This document shows positions 58,045-64,000 of a stretch of DNA of 64,000 nt, in pieces. Position numbers and translations under genes: made by a program. Positions within the stretch are counted from its first letter, which is position 1; each line of letters begins with the position of its first letter. A model generated the notes under the pieces. It had not been told where the DNA came from. It was given only the letters and a program-made list of their open reading frames with translations, and did not search any database. This stretch comes from Rhizobium sp. BK602 (GTDB lineage: Bacteria; Pseudomonadota; Alphaproteobacteria; Rhizobiales; Rhizobiaceae), in NCBI RefSeq assembly GCF_014195095.1, contig NZ_JACIBC010000003.1, forward strand, positions 1 through 64,000. The letters are read 5' to 3'.

Positions 58045-58257
58045 ATGGCTAGATTCAATCATCGGAACATGGCGCTCGTTCTCGCGCTGGTCATGACGGC
58101 AATTGCCATCATGACCTACAACATCCTGTCTCTCGCCTTGCGGCATCATCACGCGATGATGCACGACATTCATCATGTCATCGCGGCGCTCATCCTGTGT
58201 GGCGCCTTCTACGGCGTTATTCGCTATATGCAGGCCCTGCCGGACGAAGACGAGTAG
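58045..58257 (+). CDS. Small membrane protein, unrecognised
   Basis: This 70-residue protein has two hydrophobic helices (MALVLALVMTAIAIMTYNIL, VIAALILCGAFYGVIRYM) and a His-rich link (LRHHHAMMHDIHHV). The function is not recognised; the His cluster might bind a metal. The ATG at 58045 has AGAGG upstream; the frame extends further 5' but that part is polar and lacks a ribosome site. It precedes uppP by 112 bp on the same strand. Little else can be said. Confidence 0.65.
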   Translation: MARFNHRNMALVLALVMTAIAIMTYNILSLALRHHHAMMHDIHHVIAALILCGAFYGVIRYMQALPDEDE

Positions 58258-58369
58258 AGTTCAGGAAAGCCACAGAAAGCTAACTCCGGCTCTCGACCGG
58301 GCCGGCGCCCCGCATCGATCAGTTGCGCCTTGCCGGCCTCGTGGGAGCGAAAGACGAGGTAACGAAGAT

Positions 58370-59242
58370 ATGGCGGATGTTTGTACGCAGGGCGTCGATA
58401 CGGGCTTCGTGGCCCTCGGCTATGCCAAGATAGCCATACTTGGCGTGGTTCAGGGCCTGACCGAGCTGTTGCCGGTGTCGTCGACCGCCCATATGCGGCT
58501 CGTTCCGGCCTTGCTCGGATGGCAGGACCCAGGCTCCGCCTTCTCCGCGGCGATGCAGCTTGCCGCCCTGGCCGCCATCGTCTCCTATTTCTGGAGCGAC
58601 GTGCGTTCCGTCACCGTCGGCTCGGTGGATGCCATACGGCATGGGGACTGGCGCTCGCCATCGCTGCTGCTGGCGCTTGCCATCGTGATTGCGACGGTTC
58701 CGATCGTCATCGCCGGCCTGTTGCTGTCCTCGACCCTGAATGCCTGCGGGACCTCCCTGCGCAGCCTCTGGGTCATTGGTGTCGCCTGTCTGGTCATGGC
58801 GCTTCTTCTGGCCCTGGCGGAGCTTTCCAGCCGGCACCGCAAGGATACCGGGCAAATGCGCATCATGGATGCGGTGATCGTCGGCATTGCCCAGGTCGGC
58901 GCTCTGATCCCCGGGGTATCGCGCTCCGGCTCGACACTGACGGCCGCTCTTTTCCTCGGTCTCAAGCGTGAGGAGGCGGCCCGTTTCTCGTTTCTCCTCG
59001 GGCTGCCGGCGATTGCGCTCGCAGGCTTGCGGGAGCTCTTCGTGCTCTACAAGGCGCATATCCCGGCCGAAGCATGGTCGGTGCTTGCGGTGGGTCTGAT
59101 CGTTGGCGCGATCTCGTCCTTCGTGACGATCTGGGGTCTGATGCGCTTTCTGGAGCGTTTCTCCACCTGGCCTTTCGTCATCTACCGTGCCGGCCTCGGC
59201 GTGGTCATCCTGTTTGGTGTGCTTGCCCTCGGCTGGAATTGA
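58370..59242 (+). CDS. uppP: Undecaprenyl-diphosphatase UppP/BacA
   Basis: This 290-residue membrane phosphatase recycles undecaprenyl diphosphate to the monophosphate carrier for peptidoglycan and polysaccharide synthesis; extra copies can give bacitracin resistance. The two catalytic signatures are clear: QGLTELLPVSSTAH (Glu32, Ser37, His41) and PGVSRSGSTL. About eight membrane helices are predicted. The ATG at 58370 is preceded by GAGGT. Its last 61 bp overlap the 3' end of the convergent thiD gene. Confidence 0.92.
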   Translation: MADVCTQGVDTGFVALGYAKIAILGVVQGLTELLPVSSTAHMRLVPALLGWQDPGSAFSAAMQLAALAAIVSYFWSDVRSVTVGSVDAIRHGDWRSPSLLLALAIVIATVPIVIAGLLLSSTLNACGTSLRSLWVIGVACLVMALLLALAELSSRHRKDTGQMRIMDAVIVGIAQVGALIPGVSRSGSTLTAALFLGLKREEAARFSFLLGLPAIALAGLRELFVLYKAHIPAEAWSVLAVGLIVGAISSFVTIWGLMRFLERFSTWPFVIYRAGLGVVILFGVLALGWN

Positions 59243-60051
59243 GCTTCCCCATCCGGCCATAGCGCATGAAAATGCTGGACAGGCCCATGACCGCTGCCGA
59301 CCGAAAGCGTGTCGGCGGCTGCGACAGCGCCGGCGAGATACTGTTTGGCGACGGCAACGGCCTCCGCCAACGTCGCGCCCTTGGCGAGCTCAGCGGCCAG
59401 GGCGCTGGACAGAGTGCAGCCGGTGCCATGCGTGTTCTTCGTCGGGATGCGGCTTGCCTCGAACCAGGTCAAACCGGTCGAGCTGGCCAACACATCCGGG
59501 CTTTCGCCGCCTTCAAGATGTCCCCCCTTGATCAGGACGGCCAGTGGGCCGAGCCGCAATAGCGCTTTTGCTTGACGAGCCATTGTCTCGCGGTCCGTGG
59601 CTTCTGGCTCATGCAGAAGTGCAGCGGCTTCGGGCAGATTGGGTGTCAGCAAGGCCGCAAGCGGCAGAAGCCGTCGGGTCAGCACATCGACGGCATTTGC
59701 CGCGAGCAGCGGTGAGCCGCCTTTGGCGATCATCACCGGATCGAGCACGATGGGAATATCTCGATGCGGCACCAACGCATCCGCGACGACTTCGGCGATT
59801 TCGGCAGTTGCGATCATGCCGATCTTGACGGCATCGACGCGCACATCGGCAAAAATCGCCCTGATCTGCTCGGCAACGAACTGCGCCGGCACCGCATGAA
59901 CGCCGGAAACCCCCTGTGTGTTCTGGGCCGTCAGCGCGGTCAACGCTGCCATGCCATAGACGCCGCGCGCCGAAAAAGCCTTCAGGTCGGCCTGGATGCC
60001 GGCGCCACCGGAAGGATCGGAGCCGGCGATGGAAAGAACGTTTCTGATCAT
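59182..60051 (-). CDS. thiD: Hydroxymethylpyrimidine/phosphomethylpyrimidine kinase ThiD
   Basis: This 289-residue ribokinase-fold enzyme phosphorylates HMP and HMP-P for thiamine synthesis. It has the N-terminal LSIAGSDPSGGAGIQADLKA, the middle VLDPVMIAKGGSPLL, and the anion-hole and catalytic Asp region around NTHGTGCTLSSALAAELAKG. It is about 20 residues longer than typical ThiD, because the tail (FHALWPDGEAQFQ onward) runs into the convergent uppP gene. It overlaps thiE by 4 bp and is last in the riboswitch-controlled thiMED operon. Confidence 0.93.
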   Translation of the reverse strand: MIRNVLSIAGSDPSGGAGIQADLKAFSARGVYGMAALTALTAQNTQGVSGVHAVPAQFVAEQIRAIFADVRVDAVKIGMIATAEIAEVVADALVPHRDIPIVLDPVMIAKGGSPLLAANAVDVLTRRLLPLAALLTPNLPEAAALLHEPEATDRETMARQAKALLRLGPLAVLIKGGHLEGGESPDVLASSTGLTWFEASRIPTKNTHGTGCTLSSALAAELAKGATLAEAVAVAKQYLAGAVAAADTLSVGSGHGPVQHFHALWPDGEAQFQPRASTPNRMTTPRPAR

Positions 60052-60683
60052 GGCCGTGCCTTTCTGATTGCTATCGCGATCTCGGCTGTCGCCGCTCGAG
60101 GATCGGGCTTGCCGCATATGGCGGAGACCACGGCGATGCCGTCGGCACCGGCCGAAAAAGCACCTGCCGCATGTTCGGCTTTCAGGCCGCCGATCGCGAC
60201 GGAGGGAACCGGGCAGAGATCGATGATGCGGGACAGGCCGGCCATGCCGATCGGCTGCTTGTGATCCGGTTTCGTCGCCGTTGCGAAGACGGGGCCGATG
60301 CCGGCATAATCGACGATGGCGGGATCGATCGCGGCGGCAAGCTCCGGCGTTTCCACGGAAAGGCCGAGGATCATATCGGGGCCGATCAAGTGGCGGGCGG
60401 TTTGCACGTCCATGTCTTCCTGCCCGATATGCAGGCCGTCGGCACCGATCGTAACCGCTGTCTCGACATCGTCGTTGACGATGAGGCGAACACCGGTGCC
60501 GGCGAGTACCGCCTTCAGCGCGCGGCCGGTTTCGATCATGCTTGCCGTCGTGGCCCGCTTGTCGCGCAATTGCACGATGGTCGCACCGCCGGCGACAGCG
60601 GCGCGCGCTGTCTCCACCATGCCGATATCGGCGCAAAGCGCCGGATCGAGGACGAGATAAAGCGAAAGATCGAAGGTTTTCAT
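60048..60683 (-). CDS. thiE: Thiamine-phosphate synthase ThiE
   Basis: This 211-residue TIM-barrel enzyme joins HMP diphosphate and thiazole phosphate to thiamine phosphate. Signature segments are GGATIVQLRDK, LIVNDDVETAVTIGADGLHI, YAGIGPVFATATKPDH and VPSVAIGGLKAEHA. It overlaps both neighbours by 4 bp, so thiM, thiE and thiD are translationally coupled. thiC and thiG are not in the window, so this unit is a salvage set (ThiM for hydroxyethylthiazole, ThiD for HMP, ThiE to join them). Confidence 0.94.
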   Translation of the reverse strand: MKTFDLSLYLVLDPALCADIGMVETARAAVAGGATIVQLRDKRATTASMIETGRALKAVLAGTGVRLIVNDDVETAVTIGADGLHIGQEDMDVQTARHLIGPDMILGLSVETPELAAAIDPAIVDYAGIGPVFATATKPDHKQPIGMAGLSRIIDLCPVPSVAIGGLKAEHAAGAFSAGADGIAVVSAICGKPDPRAATAEIAIAIRKARP

Positions 60684-61483
60684 GCCGGGATTATCCTTGC
60701 GTGCGCGTCGAGCGCTGTTCCATCGAGTGCCGCCAGCGCGTCGAGAAAGTGCCAGGAAAACGAGCCGGGTCCGGCCGCCTCGTTGCCCGCTCGCTCGCCG
60801 GCGACGGCGAAGACGGCAAGGGCCGCAACCGTGGCCTCGAGCGGGCTTTGCGGTCTTGTCGCGGCGAAGGCGCCGATGAGGCAGGTCAGCGCGCAACCGA
60901 GCGCGGTCACCTTTGGCATCAGGACCGATCCGCCTTCGATCCGCCATGCCTTGTTTCCGTCAGTGACGAAATCCGTCTCGCCCGTGACCGCGACGACCGC
61001 CTGATACTGGCTGGCCAGGTGCCAGGCCGAGTCTGCCGCCAGTTCGACGGGGTCCCGGCTGTCGACGCCCTGGCCACGGCTGACGCCGCCGGCAAGCGCG
61101 ATGATTTCCGAGGCGTTACCCCGGATGATCGTTGGTCTCAGTTCCAGAAGTTCAATGACCGCTTTTCGCCGATAGGCGGTGGCATAGTGGGCGACGGGAT
61201 CGAGAACCCATGGCTTGTCCGCCTTAGTCGCGGCCCGCGCTGCCACCTTCATACCGGCCAGCCAGGCGGGCGACAAGGTGCCGATATTGATGGTCAAGGC
61301 GCTGGAGATCGTCGCGAATTCGCCGGCCTCCTCTTCGCTGTGAACCATCGCGGGCGAGGCGCCGGCGGCCAGCATCACATTGGCGGCGATGTTCATCGCC
61401 ACGAAATTGGTGATGCATTGCACCAGCGGTGGGTCGGCCCGCATGGCGGCGAGCAGAGAGCCGGGAGTGATCTGGTTTTGCAT
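60680..61483 (-). CDS. thiM: Hydroxyethylthiazole kinase ThiM
   Basis: This 267-residue ribokinase-like enzyme phosphorylates 4-methyl-5-hydroxyethylthiazole for salvage. It has the N-terminal PPLVQCITNFVAMNIAANVMLA, the middle WVLDPVAHYATAYR and the catalytic GCALTCLIGAF, in which the usual catalytic-base Asp... block is replaced by ALGCALTCL (family Cys present). The ATG at 61483 has AAGGGG upstream, and this site can be masked by a pairing CCCCTT stretch of the leader. A TPP riboswitch 60-137 bp upstream controls it. Confidence 0.9.
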   Translation of the reverse strand: MQNQITPGSLLAAMRADPPLVQCITNFVAMNIAANVMLAAGASPAMVHSEEEAGEFATISSALTINIGTLSPAWLAGMKVAARAATKADKPWVLDPVAHYATAYRRKAVIELLELRPTIIRGNASEIIALAGGVSRGQGVDSRDPVELAADSAWHLASQYQAVVAVTGETDFVTDGNKAWRIEGGSVLMPKVTALGCALTCLIGAFAATRPQSPLEATVAALAVFAVAGERAGNEAAGPGSFSWHFLDALAALDGTALDAHARIIPA

Positions 61484-61542
61484 AGTGCCCCTTTCGGGCG
61501 GGGCAGGACGCGAAGGGGCGGCACCGGTAGCAAGGCCCCGAG

Positions 61543-61620
61543 CGACTCCCTCCGCCAGCATTATCTGGTTCAGGTTCGAAGGGTTCTTCTCAGCCCGTCA
61601 CGCGACGGGCGCCCCTGTCT
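61543..61620 (-). ncRNA. TPP riboswitch (thi-box)
   Basis: On the minus strand the leader contains the THI-box core: GGCTGAGAA, then ACCCTTCGAACCTGA and AACCAGATAATGCTGGCGGA, closed by GGGAGTC. P3 is CCCGTC/GACGGG around GCGTGAC. Downstream, the thiM ribosome site AAGGGG (plus-strand 61488-61493) can pair with CCCCTT (61513-61518), and an alternative GGGG at 61536-61539 can pair with the same CCCC. That is the layout of a translation-controlling switch: TPP binding frees the CCCCTT to mask the ribosome site. Confidence 0.93.
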
Positions 61621-61871
61621 CTCAATCACCACCCTTCTCGCAGAGAACGGCTCACCTGTCATCCGAAAATCGTCGGGCGCGTTTCGATGGGCGGCGATCG
61701 AGACAGGCGCGAGTGCCCGGCAAGCTCGATAATCTATGCGTGAATTGCATGGGTGGAGTGATGTCTTAGCTATGCAAATCACAACGGTTTCGCACTATAT
61801 CCAACCCATCGAAGCGGACGGAGCGCCAAGCACGGCAGCCCAGCTTCGAATGCCCAAGAAAGGGGATCATC

Positions 61872-62018
61872 ATGAACGTAGCACGCTCTTTCAACAATTG
61901 GCTCAAGTATCGTCAGACGGTCTCCGAGCTGGGCCGTATGTCTACCCGCGAACTGCATGACCTCGGTATCGGCCGTAGCGAAATCCGCAACGTCGCCCGG
62001 GCTGCCGTCGCCCGCTAA
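61872..62018 (+). CDS. DUF1127 mini-protein
   Basis: This 48-residue protein is of the DUF1127 family, rich in Arg, with the hallmark TRELHDLGIGRSEIRNVAR. It is too short for a 60-residue ORF cutoff. The ATG at 61872 follows AGGGGATC. DUF1127 proteins bind RNA in some alphaproteobacteria; in Rhodobacter the homologue CcaF1 is encoded just upstream of the CcsR small RNAs, as here. It ends 36 bp before a terminator. The 250-bp stretch between the riboswitch and this gene holds its promoter and nothing else I recognise. Confidence 0.9.
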   Translation: MNVARSFNNWLKYRQTVSELGRMSTRELHDLGIGRSEIRNVARAAVAR

Positions 62019-62053
62019 CGGCCGCACACGCCGATCTGTACCCATGCCTGCAA

Positions 62054-62087
62054 GCGCCTGCTTTCCCAGCGGGCGCTTTTGTTTTGT
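62054..62087 (+). terminator. Rho-independent terminator after DUF1127 gene
   Basis: GCGCCTGC (62054-62061) and GCGGGCGC (62069-62076) form an 8-bp stem with one G-T pair and a seven-base loop, followed by TTTTGTTTT. It separates the DUF1127 gene from the downstream RNA locus, at least in part. Confidence 0.8.
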
Positions 62088-62223
62088 GCAGCTGCCTGAT
62101 GGGCCTTGGTATTCACAGCGGAGGCATGCAGTGGTCAGCCTCCCGCTTTTCGCATAACGCATAGCTGCCCTGCAAATAAATGCCTATCAAGTGAGCAGTT
62201 CTAGTGTATAGTCATATCCATCG

Positions 62224-62371
62224 AAGCGATGCACCTCCTCCCGCATCCTTCGCTTTGCAGGCGCTCTTCTCCTCCTCCCAAGGTCGCCTGCGGGAACAGC
62301 AGCACTCCTCCTCCCAGCTGCTGTTCGGTTCTTCTAGAAAGCCTGCCGCACCTCCTCCCGCGGCAGGCTTT
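62224..62371 (+). ncRNA. Four tandem CCTCCTCCC hairpins: CcsR/'cuckoo' small-RNA locus
   Basis: Four hairpins follow one another, each with CCTCCTCCC in the loop: 62224-62255; 62257-62291 (7-bp stem GCAGGCG/CGCCTGC); 62294-62326 (perfect 10-bp stem GAACAGCAGC/GCTGCTGTTC); and 62338-62371 (stem GCCTGCCGC/GCGGCAGGC ending in TTTTTCGTTTTT, a terminator). CCTCCTCCC is complementary to Shine-Dalgarno sequences. In Rhodobacter four CcsR RNAs with this loop motif lie downstream of a DUF1127 gene and respond to oxidative stress; the 'cuckoo RNA' family generalises them across alphaproteobacteria. The 579-bp region 62019-62597 is therefore not empty; a weak -10 (TATAGT, 62207) lies upstream. Confidence 0.85.
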
Positions 62372-62597
62372 TTCGTTTTTGCCGAGAAGAATCCGCTTGC
62401 CGTCGCAGTATTGATGTTCCTGGGTTTGAGAAGACTGCGACTGCGCACAGCCCGGTCGCGACGCCGCTCGAATTTTGACGACAATGTGTTCTCGCCCTCT
62501 CGCAAAAACCCATCATGCCCCCTATGTGCGGACGGTAGAACGCGCTAGATCGAGCGGTGCGACGCAATCGTACCCGCCGGATATCAGGAGTTTGAGC

Positions 62598-63473
62598 ATG
62601 ACCGATTCTGCCGATTACACGCCACCGAAGATCTGGGTCTGGAACAAGGGCAACGGTGGCCAGTTCGCCAACATCAACCGCCCGATCGCCGGGCCGACGC
62701 ATGAAAAGGAATTGCCCGTCGGGCGTCATCCTCTTCAGCTCTATTCGCTGGGTACACCGAACGGCGTGAAGGTCACCATCCTGCTCGAGGAACTGTTGGC
62801 GCTCGGCTATAGCGGCGCCGAATACGACGCCTGGCTGATCAAGATCGGTGAAGGTGACCAGTTCGGAAGCGGTTTTGTCGATGTCAATCCGAATTCCAAG
62901 ATACCGGCCTTGCTCGACCGCAGCGGCCCAACGCCGATCCGGGTCTTCGAATCCGGTTCGATCCTGACCTATCTCGCCGAGAAGTTCGGCGCTTTCCTGC
63001 CGACCGAGCAGCCGGCTCGCGCCGAATGCCTGTCCTGGCTGTTCTGGCAGATGGGCAGCGCGCCCTATCTTGGCGGCGGTTTCGGTCACTTCTATGCCTA
63101 TGCGCCGACGAAAATCGAATATGCGATCGACCGCTTCGCCATGGAAGTCAAGCGTCAGCTCGACGTTCTCGATCGTCGTCTCGCCGAAAGCGAATATCTG
63201 GCCGGCAAGGACTATACCATCGCCGATATCGCCGTCTGGCCCTGGTATGGCGGTCTCGTGAAGGGCTGGCAGTATGGCGCGGCCGAATTCCTGCAGGTAC
63301 AGGATTACAAGAACGTGCAGCGCTGGGCCGATGCGATCTTCGCGCGGCCGGCCGTCAAGCGCGGCCGGAAGGTCAATCGCCTGTCCGGCGATCCCGCCGA
63401 CCAGCTGCATGAGCGTCACGACGCCAGCGATTTCGACACCAAGACCCAGGACAAGGTCGCGGTCGCGGGCTGA
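62598..63473 (+). CDS. yghU: YghU-type glutathione S-transferase
   Basis: This 291-residue nu-class (YghU/YfcG) GST begins with an N-terminal extension typical of YghU (TPPKIWVWNKGNGGQFANIN). A thioredoxin-like domain follows (LYSLGTPNGVKVTILLEELL, NPNSKIPALLDRSG) and then the helical C-terminal domain (EYLAGKDYTIADIAVWPWYG). These enzymes have disulfide-reductase activity towards glutathione-linked substrates and organic peroxides. The ATG at 62598 has AGGAG seven bases upstream. Its terminator follows at 63501. It stands alone, next to the stress-linked small-RNA locus. Confidence 0.92.
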   Translation: MTDSADYTPPKIWVWNKGNGGQFANINRPIAGPTHEKELPVGRHPLQLYSLGTPNGVKVTILLEELLALGYSGAEYDAWLIKIGEGDQFGSGFVDVNPNSKIPALLDRSGPTPIRVFESGSILTYLAEKFGAFLPTEQPARAECLSWLFWQMGSAPYLGGGFGHFYAYAPTKIEYAIDRFAMEVKRQLDVLDRRLAESEYLAGKDYTIADIAVWPWYGGLVKGWQYGAAEFLQVQDYKNVQRWADAIFARPAVKRGRKVNRLSGDPADQLHERHDASDFDTKTQDKVAVAG

Positions 63474-63500
63474 GCGCATCATCTCCAGACGCATCTTCGA

Positions 63501-63529
63501 GCCCGTCGCCGTCAAGGCGGCGGGCTTTT
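63501..63529 (+). terminator. Rho-independent terminator after the GST gene
   Basis: GCCCGTCGCC (63501-63510) and GGCGGCGGGC (63516-63525) form a 10-bp stem with one mismatch and a five-base loop, followed by TTTTC, 28 bases after the GST stop. Confidence 0.85.
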
Positions 63530-63691
63530 CGTATCCGCTTTCGTGCCGGCTCTTCGGTCGCCACGTCAGCCTCGCTCCATCTTGTCTTGCCTAATGTCGA
63601 TCGCCAGCCGTCGCCATCGCGATGGCTCCATGGGGATCGATGCGCTCGTCCTGAGCGATTCATTTCCGGCACGGCAAGGGGAATGCTTAAC

Positions 63692-64000
63692 ATGCTGAAC
63701 ATCTCGGACGATCACGTCTCCATCCAGGCCCTGAACGGGGAGGGAGGAAGTGCGCGTGCATCCGAGAGCGTGGGCCGGCATGATCGAGCGTTTCTCGATT
63801 GCCTGATTTCCGGCGGAGACGAGAGGCTGGATTGCGACCCGGTGACCGGCCTCAACATGTATGGCCATGGACCGTCGCCCCGGCCGCTCGATCTCGCCTT
63901 CGGTTCCTCGACCGCATCGACCATTTCCGCTGCGGCTTTCGACGTCGTCGGCGCCTATTACGATCGGTTGCAGCGCGATCTGGATATCCATCCCGCCGCC
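63692..64000 (+). CDS. Unrecognised protein, 5' part (runs off the window)
   Basis: The plus-strand frame is open from the ATG at 63692 to the end of the window (103 codons) and encodes the N-terminal part of a longer protein. AAGGGG lies about ten bases upstream of this ATG; an ATG at 63683 is too close to it. The visible segments include DRAFLDCLISGGDERLD, DPVTGLNMYGHGPSPRPLD and FGSSTASTISAAAFDVV, which look like a conserved soluble enzyme start, but I cannot name the family. Long minus-strand frames over the same bases are judged to be shadows. Confidence 0.55.
   Translation, partial: MLNISDDHVSIQALNGEGGSARASESVGRHDRAFLDCLISGGDERLDCDPVTGLNMYGHGPSPRPLDLAFGSSTASTISAAAFDVVGAYYDRLQRDLDIHPAA

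Noticed and set aside
62224..62371. Possible CRISPR or direct-repeat array
   Set aside because: Only the loop CCTCCTCCC repeats; the stems differ and are self-complementary, with no spacer regularity.
62204..62548. Plus-strand frame of 114 codons over the hairpin region
   Set aside because: Low-complexity Pro/Ser/Arg-rich product, and the bases are fully explained by four hairpins with a terminator; no ribosome site.
63566..63991. Minus-strand frame at the right edge
   Set aside because: No ribosome site and no family pattern; the plus-strand frame has a Shine-Dalgarno and conserved-looking segments.

Overview
The window is GC-rich, gene-dense alphaproteobacterial DNA, most likely from the Rhizobiaceae (Rhizobium/Agrobacterium group). 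The signs are the many ABC importers for plant-derived solutes, a carnitine dehydrogenase fused to a thioesterase, a D-apiose/D-apionate locus with a RuBisCO-like protein, a DUF1127 mini-gene next to tandem CCTCCTCCC hairpins, and small VapBC and LacI/GntR modules. No rRNA, tRNA, IS element or CRISPR array was seen. Most of the window reads as catabolic accessory DNA; the right end (uppP, thiDEM, GST) looks more core.

Layout. 1-3333: 3' part of an RND efflux pump and its outer-membrane lipoprotein. 3354-5635: PPOX-family flavoprotein and HAD phosphatase, divergent from a GntR/UTRA regulator across two TGGTCTAGAC boxes. 5654-16516: dipeptide-type ABC importer with a metallo-amidohydrolase, a LacI regulator, an HSL-type esterase and a CocE/NonD acyl hydrolase. 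16584-21723: second dipeptide-type importer. 21850-29359: carnitine/butyrobetaine CoA-dependent catabolic cluster with its GlxA-type regulator. 29585-30267: VapBC. 30343-32252: LysR regulator and DMT exporter. 32265-37163: LacI regulator, amino-acid-type ABC importer with a permease-ATPase fusion, and an FAD amine/amino-acid oxidase. 37225-38607: small membrane and hypothetical proteins. 38620-57879: one long minus-strand catabolic region plus a divergent GntR/FadR regulator. 58045-61620: small membrane protein, uppP, thiDEM under a TPP riboswitch. 61872-62371: DUF1127 gene and a four-hairpin small-RNA locus. 62598-64000: YghU-type GST and the 5' part of an unrecognised gene.

The centrepiece is 38620-57879. 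The RuBisCO-like protein, DUF1537 kinase, oxidoisomerase, ribose-type importer, Gfo/Idh dehydrogenase and lactonase match the known set for D-apiose -> D-apionolactone -> D-apionate -> 3-oxo-isoapionate -> its 4-phosphate -> central metabolism. The same strand continues into split dihydroxyacetone-type kinase genes, a MalEFGK-type oligosaccharide importer and a cytoplasmic DUF5060/apiosidase-like glycosidase. A near-identical box (TGGTATnATGAG) lies 46-75 bp upstream of three start points (RLP, apnO, second importer), and this ties the glycosidase/importer half to the apionate half. The inferred job of the whole locus is uptake of apiose and of intact apiosides, intracellular release of apiose, and its breakdown.

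The second striking item is 61872-62371. A 48-residue DUF1127 protein is followed by four consecutive hairpins, each showing CCTCCTCCC (an anti-Shine-Dalgarno sequence) in its loop, the last one with a terminator T-run. This matches the architecture of CcsR/'cuckoo' small RNAs described in Rhodobacter.
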